Source: Prolixibacteraceae bacterium (GTDB taxonomy: Bacteria > Bacteroidota > Bacteroidia > Bacteroidales > Prolixibacteraceae). Taken from it: a stretch of 17,705 nt of DNA. Position 1 is the stretch's first letter. Each line of letters opens with the position of its first letter. The position numbers and the translations under genes are program-made. Below are positions 8,145 through 14,714 of the stretch, piece by piece. Under the pieces are notes generated by a model. The model was not told the origin of the DNA. It did no database searches and worked only from the letters and a program-made list of their open reading frames with translations. The stretch spans positions 1-17,705 of the forward strand of contig JAGODU010000083.1 in the NCBI GenBank assembly GCA_017998095.1, in the 5' to 3' direction.

Positions 8145-10493
8145 CTATTGATTTATATCCTGAACAAGACGGACGGTGTAAAATTCATCATATTGATCTG
8201 TTGACCAATACCAGTCTTCTTTCACTTTAAATCCCTCATTTGCAGTTATACTGACTAATCCGGGAATCCATTCATCCTGTTTTTCGACATATTTCAAGCA
8301 GCCATAATAACCCGTCTGTCCACGTTCGAGAAAGTCTAAATACTCAAAACGGACTATATCCAAATAACCAAGGTTAAGATGATGGAATCCTAATACTCCA
8401 CCTTTTGAATCCGGATAGAATGCCTTTGCGGTACTGATTTCAGGCACCACCTTATTTTTCTCTAATGTCGCTTGGATAGCGAGAAAATCGTCTGCCGTAG
8501 GAAGCCGCCAATTTTTTGGAGCGAAATCCTTGTTTCTTGCGTTCTCATCGGAATAAAAAGCGTAATCTCTCCAGTCGTTTTCAAGGTTGTCATCATATAC
8601 ATAGCCGTAAAACATCTCATCACCTGTTGCCAGGTGATTTGCCATAAAATTCTCCCGCATCCAGATTTGATTAAAAATCTTTACGATAGGATAATTATAG
8701 ACCTTGTCTTTCCCTTGCGCAGAAATTGTGACATCTTCAATTATTCCTTTAACAGGCTTTGTGTAGCATTTTGCAGAGACACTGGAACCTTTCAGATAGA
8801 GTGTCATCTTGGCGCCGATGCTGTCATCGGCACACTCTGTTACCGTCAAGTTGTTTCCTTGCCAGGAGACCTTAGCCGGAGCATGCCCGTCATCACCCAC
8901 AAAATATCCCATGTTGTATTTGATTTTATTGGATAGAACCGGATAAATAACCGTAACACGTTCTTTTTTGTTTATGACGGGGATAAATTCATTGCAAATT
9001 CGACCTACCCATTGCCCTGCATTATAAACATCTTTAATCAGTGTATTCTTTTCTGAGCTGCCGTCAAAAGCAGGCAAATTCTCAATCATGGTGGTTGTGC
9101 CGGATTCATATTCCATGTTTACAGATTCAATGGATTTAAGGCGTCCGGTTTTCATATATTCTTTCATAGCATTGTATCTGTCAGGAAACATCTCTTTATC
9201 TACCAATTCATACAGAGGTATCAGGGCATCACTTGCTTCAAAATCCATCAGTGCAAGATTCTCCATTTTCGTCAAAGAACTCTTCCAGTTGTTAAAACAT
9301 TCGGTAAGCTTGTCAGGGCTTGCGTTTAATATTGCCGTAACGGATTCATCACTTCCTCCCAAAGCGGAGATGGTGGTATGGATATGACTTGAATTACTTT
9401 GATATGAATTTTGCAACTCGGCGGAAACAGAGGCATCTGCTTTTACTATTCCGCCATAACTCATCTTTGCATAAGCCTGCAGGTCGTAGCTGTTTTTTAT
9501 TTCGCTGACATCTACCCGCATAGAGTATTTTATCCGTCCTCCCAATTTGGCCTTAAAGACCAAATGGGTGCCGTATGCATTTAGTAATTTATCAAAACCC
9601 GATTCTGTGGAGGGATAAGCACAGGCATTGTCATTTCGTTCGCCGCTTCTGTTCAAACCATTTATATCGCTATATGCCTCGGGGGTCATATAATATTCGC
9701 GTAAAGTCTGAACACTTTTGGTAGTTGTAACACTTCTTTTGGCCAAATTGATATAGGCTATGGCATATTCATATTTGTTGCTTTTGAAATCATTCTTGTT
9801 GAAAGACGCTCCGGCTTCTCCTTTAAATCCCCAGCCGCCGCCTGACACATTAGCCGATGCATTCAATTTGCTGCTCAATTCCATTGCGCTTGAACCTGTA
9901 ATAATGTCTGCTTCAAGAGTAAGGTCAAGAGCTCCCGCCGAAATATAAGCAGCTTTTATAAGTTCTGAGGTGCGCAGTATTTCTGCCTTTAGAGAACTGG
10001 GATGTGCCCATCTGTCCCGGGTGTCATAACCATATCCTACAGCATAAATATCATTTCCCTGCTTTAACTCTTCGGCGTTATCGGGGTCGCTTTTTTTACC
10101 CAATTGTCTTAAAGGAATGATTTTGTTGCTTTCTTCATGTCCCGGGAAAGTGATGCAAAGATTGGCTGTGCGGTCCTCGTCGTAACGGTTCGTTGATGTA
10201 TAAAGAGTAATTGTCTTCGAACCGGTTCCCGCTGTGTCATCCATTTCCACATAGCCTAAAATATCATCTATGGAAATCTTCCAGGCTGCATTACCTTCGG
10301 TTTTTATATGGACTTTGTATTCTTTTGCCAAACGTGCCAATTCCATAAAGTCTGTTCCGTTTTCAATTTCAATTTCCGTCTCAATCATTGAAACTTCATC
10401 TTCCTGGCATGACACCGCAGTTATAAGGGTCATACCCAGCAGTATGATGGATGATACCATCATTGCTGCTTTTTGAAATATTGTTGTTTTCAT
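8145..10493 (-). CDS. BACON-MACPF-FISUMP lipoprotein, copy 1
   Basis: A 782-residue predicted lipoprotein with lipobox TAVSC (Cys29) followed by QEDE. Residues about 40-132 look like a BACON beta-sandwich (AAWKISIDD ... N/R ... IIPLRQLG), a domain linked to glycan or mucin contact in Bacteroidota. Residues about 145-450 form a MACPF/perforin domain with the diagnostic YGTHLVFKAKLGG at 307-319. The C-terminal part, about 600-782, fits the FISUMP domain (Fib_succ_major): VKIFNQIWMRENFM then WRLPTADDF at 662-670. MACPF proteins form pores, and in Bacteroidales several are secreted toxins against related strains (BSAPs). The target here is unknown, and non-lytic roles exist in the superfamily. 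It follows a close paralogue by 23 bp and precedes the BMP gene by 1 bp. Confidence 0.87.
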   Translation of the reverse strand: MKTTIFQKAAMMVSSIILLGMTLITAVSCQEDEVSMIETEIEIENGTDFMELARLAKEYKVHIKTEGNAAWKISIDDILGYVEMDDTAGTGSKTITLYTSTNRYDEDRTANLCITFPGHEESNKIIPLRQLGKKSDPDNAEELKQGNDIYAVGYGYDTRDRWAHPSSLKAEILRTSELIKAAYISAGALDLTLEADIITGSSAMELSSKLNASANVSGGGWGFKGEAGASFNKNDFKSNKYEYAIAYINLAKRSVTTTKSVQTLREYYMTPEAYSDINGLNRSGERNDNACAYPSTESGFDKLLNAYGTHLVFKAKLGGRIKYSMRVDVSEIKNSYDLQAYAKMSYGGIVKADASVSAELQNSYQSNSSHIHTTISALGGSDESVTAILNASPDKLTECFNNWKSSLTKMENLALMDFEASDALIPLYELVDKEMFPDRYNAMKEYMKTGRLKSIESVNMEYESGTTTMIENLPAFDGSSEKNTLIKDVYNAGQWVGRICNEFIPVINKKERVTVIYPVLSNKIKYNMGYFVGDDGHAPAKVSWQGNNLTVTECADDSIGAKMTLYLKGSSVSAKCYTKPVKGIIEDVTISAQGKDKVYNYPIVKIFNQIWMRENFMANHLATGDEMFYGYVYDDNLENDWRDYAFYSDENARNKDFAPKNWRLPTADDFLAIQATLEKNKVVPEISTAKAFYPDSKGGVLGFHHLNLGYLDIVRFEYLDFLERGQTGYYGCLKYVEKQDEWIPGLVSITANEGFKVKEDWYWSTDQYDEFYTVRLVQDINQ

Positions 10494-10516
10494 CTTCTTT
10501 TTTATTTAGTTCGCTC

Positions 10517-12805
10517 TTATTGATTTATATCCTGAACAAGGCGGACGGTGAAACGTTGATTATCTGACCATGGCAGATCTTCTACTTTAAATCCCTCATT
10601 GCCTGATATTACAACTATGCCATCGGACAATTTCTGATTGTCATTGGTTATGCAGCCATAATAACCTATATTTTCACCGTTATTGGAGCCGTTTATGCAA
10701 CGGCCGGTGAGATAATGATGAAATCCCAATACGCCATTTGCTTTATCAGGATAGAATGCCTTTGCGGTGCTGATGCCGGGTACCACTCCATTGTCCTCTA
10801 ATGTTTTTTGGATAGCGAGGAAATCGTTTGTCGCAGCAACCCGCCAGGTTCTTGGGACAAAGTGATCATTCTTTGCTTCATTATAAGAATAAAAAGCGTA
10901 CTCTTTGCCGCAATAATTACAAAGGATAAAATTGCCATTGCTATGGTGATTTGCCATAAAATTCTCCCGCATCCAGATTTGATTAAAAATCTTTACGATA
11001 GGATAATCATAGACCTCGTCTTTCCCTTGTGCAGAAATTGTGACATCTTCAATTATTCCTTTAACAGGTTTTGTGTAGCATTTTGCCGAGACACTGGAAC
11101 CTTTCAGATAGAGTGTCATCTTGGCGCCGATGCTGTCATCGGCACACTCTGTTACCGTCAGGTTGTTTCCTTGCCAGGAGACCTTAGCCGGAGCGTGCCC
11201 GTCATCACCCACAAAATATCCCATATTATATTTAACCGTATTTGAAAATACCGGATAAACCACTGTAATTCTTTCTTTTTTGTTTATGACGGGGATAAAT
11301 TCATTGCAAATTCGACCTACCCATTGCCCTGTATTATAAACATCTTTAATCAGTGTATTCTTTTCTGAGCTGCCGTCAAAAGCAGGCAAACTCTCAATCA
11401 TGGTGGTTGTGCCGGATTCATATTCCATGTTTACAGATTCAATGGATTTAAGACGTCCGGTTTTCATATATTCTTTCATAGCATTGTATCTGTCAGGAAA
11501 CATCTCTTTATCCACCAATTCATACAGAGGTATCAGGGCATCACTTGCTTCAAAATCCATCAGTGCAAGATTCTCCATTTTCGTCAAAGAACTCTTCCAA
11601 TTGTTGAAACATTCGGTAAGCTTGTCAGGGCTTGCGTTTAATATTGCCGTAACGGATTCATCACTTCCTCCCAAAGCGGAGATGGTGGTATGGATATGAC
11701 TTGAATTACTTTGATATGAATTTTGCAACTCGGCGGAAACAGAGGCATCTGCTTTTACTATTCCGCCATAACTCATCTTTGCATAAGCCTGCAGGTCGTA
11801 GCTGTTTTTTATTTCGCTGACATCTACCCGCATAGAGTATTTTATCCGTCCTCCCAATTTGGCCTTAAAGACCAAATGGGTGCCGTATGCATTTAGTAAT
11901 TTATCAAAACCCGATTCTGTGGAAGGATAAGCACAGGCACTGTCTTTTCGTTCACCACGTCTGTTCAAACCATTGATTTCTCTATATGCCTCGGGGGTCA
12001 TATAATTTTTGCGTAAATCTTGAATACTTTTGGTGGTTGTAACACTTCTTTTGGCCAAATTGATATAGGCGATGGCATATTCATATTTGTTGCTTTTGAA
12101 ATCATTCTTGTTGAAAGACGCTCCGGCTTCGCCTTTAAATCCCCAGCCGCCGCCTGACACATTAGCCGATGCATTCAATTTGCTGCTCAATTCCATTGCG
12201 CTTGAACCTGTAATAATGTCTGCTTCAAGATTAAGTTCAAGAGGTCCCGCCGAAATATGAGCACCTTTTATAAGTTCTGAGGTGCGCAATATTTCTGCCT
12301 TTAGAGAATTGGGATGTGCCCATCTGTCCCGGGTGTCATAACCATATCCTACAGCATAAATATCATTTCCCTGCTTTAACTCATCGGCATTATCGGGGTC
12401 GCTTTTTTTACCCAATTGTCTTAAAGGAATGATTTTGTTGCTCTCTTCATGTCCCGGGAAAGTGATGCAAAGATTGGCTGTGCGGTCTTCGTCGTGACGG
12501 TTCGTTGATGTATAAAGAGTAATTGTCTTCGAACCGGTTCCCGCTGTGTCATCCATTGCCACATAGCCTAAAATATCATCTATGGAAATCTTCCAGGCTG
12601 CATTACCTTCGGTTTTTATATGGACTTTGTATTCTTTTGCCACACGTGCCAATTCCATAAAGTCTGTCCCGTTTTCAATTTCAATTTCCGTCTCAATCAT
12701 TGAAACTTCATCTTTCTGGCATGACACCGCAGTTACGAGGGTCATACCCAGCAGTATGATGGATGATACCATCATTGCTGCTTTTTGAAATCTTGTTGTT
12801 TTCAT
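10517..12805 (-). CDS. BACON-MACPF-FISUMP lipoprotein, copy 2
   Basis: A 762-residue predicted lipoprotein and close paralogue of the next gene downstream. The signal ends TAVSC (Cys29) and continues QKDE, resembling the QKDDE-type lipoprotein export signal described in Capnocytophaga, so surface exposure is plausible. The BACON-like region (about 40-132) and MACPF signature YGTHLVFKAKLGG (307-319) match copy 1 in sequence and position. The FISUMP-type C terminus is strongly diverged and shorter by about 20 residues: NHHSNGNFILCNY after NFMA, and WRVAAT (654-659) where copy 1 has WRLPTA. The last eight residues, RLVQDINQ, are again identical. It is the second gene of the operon, 18 bp after the small lipoprotein gene. 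The two copies may form mixed pores or have different receptors; both are inference. Confidence 0.87.
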   Translation of the reverse strand: MKTTRFQKAAMMVSSIILLGMTLVTAVSCQKDEVSMIETEIEIENGTDFMELARVAKEYKVHIKTEGNAAWKISIDDILGYVAMDDTAGTGSKTITLYTSTNRHDEDRTANLCITFPGHEESNKIIPLRQLGKKSDPDNADELKQGNDIYAVGYGYDTRDRWAHPNSLKAEILRTSELIKGAHISAGPLELNLEADIITGSSAMELSSKLNASANVSGGGWGFKGEAGASFNKNDFKSNKYEYAIAYINLAKRSVTTTKSIQDLRKNYMTPEAYREINGLNRRGERKDSACAYPSTESGFDKLLNAYGTHLVFKAKLGGRIKYSMRVDVSEIKNSYDLQAYAKMSYGGIVKADASVSAELQNSYQSNSSHIHTTISALGGSDESVTAILNASPDKLTECFNNWKSSLTKMENLALMDFEASDALIPLYELVDKEMFPDRYNAMKEYMKTGRLKSIESVNMEYESGTTTMIESLPAFDGSSEKNTLIKDVYNTGQWVGRICNEFIPVINKKERITVVYPVFSNTVKYNMGYFVGDDGHAPAKVSWQGNNLTVTECADDSIGAKMTLYLKGSSVSAKCYTKPVKGIIEDVTISAQGKDEVYDYPIVKIFNQIWMRENFMANHHSNGNFILCNYCGKEYAFYSYNEAKNDHFVPRTWRVAATNDFLAIQKTLEDNGVVPGISTAKAFYPDKANGVLGFHHYLTGRCINGSNNGENIGYYGCITNDNQKLSDGIVVISGNEGFKVEDLPWSDNQRFTVRLVQDINQ

Positions 12806-12823
12806 CTTCTTTTTATTCAGCGT

Positions 12824-13348
12824 TTACCGTTTTATAGTATATGATCTGTTGTACAGTCTGCGTTCTTTTTGCAGTGCATTTCGGAAAGCATCGCCTCCCG
12901 ATGATAATTTAGCATCGTTTGGCTGTGAAAAAAGGACTATAGAATCCTTGCCGCTCTCTGTTAAAATGACAACCCTGAGATTCGCCGAATGATCCAGCGA
13001 ATAGACCTTACCGTCAATAACTTCAGGATGATCGGCTTTAGGCTTTGCAATCACAGTCAAGGCAACCGAGTCAGGAGCCTCGATCATGGGCAAAGTCATA
13101 GACTCAACCTGATCCGTTGCGGCGGTTTCTGTTTTAGGATTGCCGCCGGGGCTTGTATAGGTCATCTCTACATTATAGAACTCATACCATGTGTCAGCAA
13201 GATCTATAGAGTAGGTAACCTTAATATTTACTGCAGCCTGCCGATCGTCAACCGCAGGGTCGTCATCATCTTGACAAGATGTAAGAGTCACAGGCAGTAA
13301 AATGGCAATTATTGCCATTAATGCCGAAAAACAATTAATTCTATTCAT
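12824..13348 (-). CDS. small acidic-signal lipoprotein, first gene of the MACPF operon
   Basis: A 174-residue predicted lipoprotein with signal sequence ending LTSC (Cys25). The cysteine is followed by QDDDDPAVDD, a run of aspartates like the export signal that sends Bacteroidota lipoproteins to the outer face of the outer membrane. The mature part is about 150 residues with alternating hydrophobic and polar stretches (VNIKVTYSIDL, VALTVIAKP, NLRVVILTES), suggesting an all-beta domain. I do not recognise a family. It is the first gene after the probable promoter, 18 bp before the first MACPF gene. Because of this position it could be an accessory, assembly or self-protection factor for the pore-formers; that is speculation. 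Confidence 0.75.
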   Translation of the reverse strand: MNRINCFSALMAIIAILLPVTLTSCQDDDDPAVDDRQAAVNIKVTYSIDLADTWYEFYNVEMTYTSPGGNPKTETAATDQVESMTLPMIEAPDSVALTVIAKPKADHPEVIDGKVYSLDHSANLRVVILTESGKDSIVLFSQPNDAKLSSGGDAFRNALQKERRLYNRSYTIKR

Positions 13349-13375
13349 AAGCTCAAATTTATTCTAACATCCGTT

Positions 13376-13394
13376 TCTTAGCTCAACACTAAGA
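13376..13394 (-). other. small hairpin in the 5' leader of the MACPF operon
   Basis: TCTTAG and CTAAGA form a 6-bp stem with a 7-nt loop inside the predicted leader, about 28 nt from the ATG. It may be incidental; no riboswitch class is recognised in the leader (13349-13424). Confidence 0.25.
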
Positions 13395-13428
13395 TAACCG
13401 GACAAAAATCGATTTACCCTTAATGCAA

Positions 13429-13460
13429 CAAAGTTAAAAATAATATTCAGAGATATACAA
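13429..13460 (-). promoter_or_regulatory. probable Bacteroides-type promoter of the MACPF-protease operon
   Basis: On the minus strand TAACTTTG (13436-13429) fits the -7 consensus TAnnTTTG perfectly, with TTG at 13460-13458 placed 21 bp upstream as a -33 element. Transcription would start near 13424, leaving a leader of about 75 nt before the small lipoprotein ATG. The site lies just beyond the terminator of the upstream export operon, as expected for an independent promoter. Confidence 0.55.
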
Positions 13461-13484
13461 CCCGTGTTCCAAAAATATACATAC

Positions 13485-13523
13485 AAAAAATAACGGAACA
13501 AGCGCTGTCTGCCTGTTCCGTTA
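13485..13523 (-). terminator. rho-independent terminator of the wza-wzz operon
   Basis: TAACGGAACA (13491-13500) and TGTTCCGTTA (13514-13523) are perfect 10-bp inverted arms around a 13-nt loop. On the minus strand the hairpin is followed directly by TTTTTT (13490-13485). It begins 42 bp after the wzz stop. A second small hairpin, CGGTC/GACCG (13537-13550), lies between the stop and this terminator. The T-run is on the minus-strand side only, so it acts for the genes read right to left. Confidence 0.85.
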
Positions 13524-13564
13524 TCCCGTTCGTTATCGGTCCGTTGACCGTTAATGTTATCTGA

Positions 13565-14713
13565 CTATTCGTTAGATGTTACTGCTTCCTTATTTTCCTC
13601 TGCTTCTGTGAACTGGGCTTTGAGTTTGGGTAGCCAGCCTTTACCCAGGACTATGCCGCAGCCAATTACTGCGCCAACGAATGTCCACAGTATCAGGGTT
13701 TTTGAACGGCTGTTGGAGGACTGTATGGGAACTTTAACAGGCTGAATTATTGTGAATACGGGCGTATCTTTTTTAACCTGCATCTTGGATTGTTCAAGCT
13801 GCTTTGCCATTTCGGTGTAGATTGAATTGGCAATGGTGTATTTGGACTGGATACGGTCGCGTTCAATGCGGTCCCGTGTGGTGGTCATACTTTGCGACCT
13901 GTCGGTAATTACTGCTAACCTCTCCTGATATTGTTCGGCCTCCGCTTTGGCTTCGTCATAGCGGGCCTGGATATAATCCAGTTCACTCTGTGCCTTTTCA
14001 GTTTGCAGACGGGTAACCTCATCCTGAAGCAGTTGCAGAGCTTTCATGGCAAGTTCGGCAGTCTGGATGGGTTCAATACCTTTTACGGTGAGAGTAAGAA
14101 AGCCCTCCTTTTTGTCAACCATGAGCGAAACGCTTTCACCTATCTTTTCAAGCATCTCACCCTCCTCATTGGTAATAACCAGAGGTTTTGGACCTTCCGA
14201 CGTCGAATCGGGAGGTACCGTATCTTCCTTTTTGCCGCGTATAGCCTTCATCAAAAGGGAGGGCAGTCCAATGGTATATTTCTTAACTGCTCCCATTAGA
14301 GTCGGTTTGGCATATTCCTGAGAGTATGTCATCATATCAACCGGCGTATCAACCTTATTAAAATGGAGCGGCGTATAGAGCAACTCCAGACGGAAGGGGA
14401 TACTGCTTACAATCTTCGGATAAATAAGCGGTGAGATCTCTGCCGAGGAAGTTGAGCTCAGGTCAACTCCGGCAAGTGAGGCCAGACTGCTCAGTGAGGA
14501 GCCGCCTTTTGAACTTGTTTGGGGAACCATTACGGTGGTGACCGTATATTTGCGCTGCATGGTAAGCGCTGCTATTAGACCCAGCGCTATAAAGATGCAT
14601 GTCCATATAATTACGGTCCTGCGTCCGTCCCATAGGGTTTTTATCAGGGCTATAAAATCAATGCCCTCGTCTTCTTCCTCAAAGGGAACGTTATAATTGG
14701 GATTCTCTTCCAT
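13565..14713 (-). CDS. Wzz-like polysaccharide chain-length determinant / co-polymerase
   Basis: A 382-residue inner-membrane protein of the PCP/Wzz family that sets chain length or couples synthesis to export of surface polysaccharide. It has a first membrane segment at about 33-52, a long periplasmic part with a coiled coil at about 215-300, a Pro-containing stretch PVFTIIQPVKVP (318-329), and a second membrane segment at about 338-358, a typical Wzz layout. No tyrosine-kinase domain follows the second segment, so this is a kinase-less form. I chose ATG 14713, which starts 1 bp after the wza stop. An in-frame TTG at 14734 would add seven residues and overlap wza by 20 bp. It is the last gene before the terminator. 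Confidence 0.88.
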   Translation of the reverse strand: MEENPNYNVPFEEEDEGIDFIALIKTLWDGRRTVIIWTCIFIALGLIAALTMQRKYTVTTVMVPQTSSKGGSSLSSLASLAGVDLSSTSSAEISPLIYPKIVSSIPFRLELLYTPLHFNKVDTPVDMMTYSQEYAKPTLMGAVKKYTIGLPSLLMKAIRGKKEDTVPPDSTSEGPKPLVITNEEGEMLEKIGESVSLMVDKKEGFLTLTVKGIEPIQTAELAMKALQLLQDEVTRLQTEKAQSELDYIQARYDEAKAEAEQYQERLAVITDRSQSMTTTRDRIERDRIQSKYTIANSIYTEMAKQLEQSKMQVKKDTPVFTIIQPVKVPIQSSNSRSKTLILWTFVGAVIGCGIVLGKGWLPKLKAQFTEAEENKEAVTSNE

Positions 14714-14714
14714 A

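Larger units (their letters stand above)
8145..12820 (-). repeat. tandem gene duplication of the MACPF lipoprotein
   Basis: The two MACPF genes are direct repeats offset by 2312 bp at their starts. The copy includes the short leader: both ATGs are preceded on the minus strand by AATAAAAA(A)GAAG. Identity is very high through the signal peptide, BACON and MACPF regions; a stretch of about 315 bp at 9295-9611 has no difference that I can find from 11607-11923. Divergence is concentrated in one short island before the MACPF signature and in the C-terminal domain. Confidence 0.9.

Noticed and set aside
8170..8640. Active diversity-generating retroelement variable region
   Set aside because: The MACPF copies differ by indels and all substitution types rather than adenine-specific changes, and no reverse transcriptase or template repeat is in the window.
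5038..13300. Plus-strand open frames of 60-154 codons opposite the operon
   Set aside because: They are antisense to well-supported genes, lack recognisable domains, and recur at matching places in both MACPF copies as a result of the duplication.
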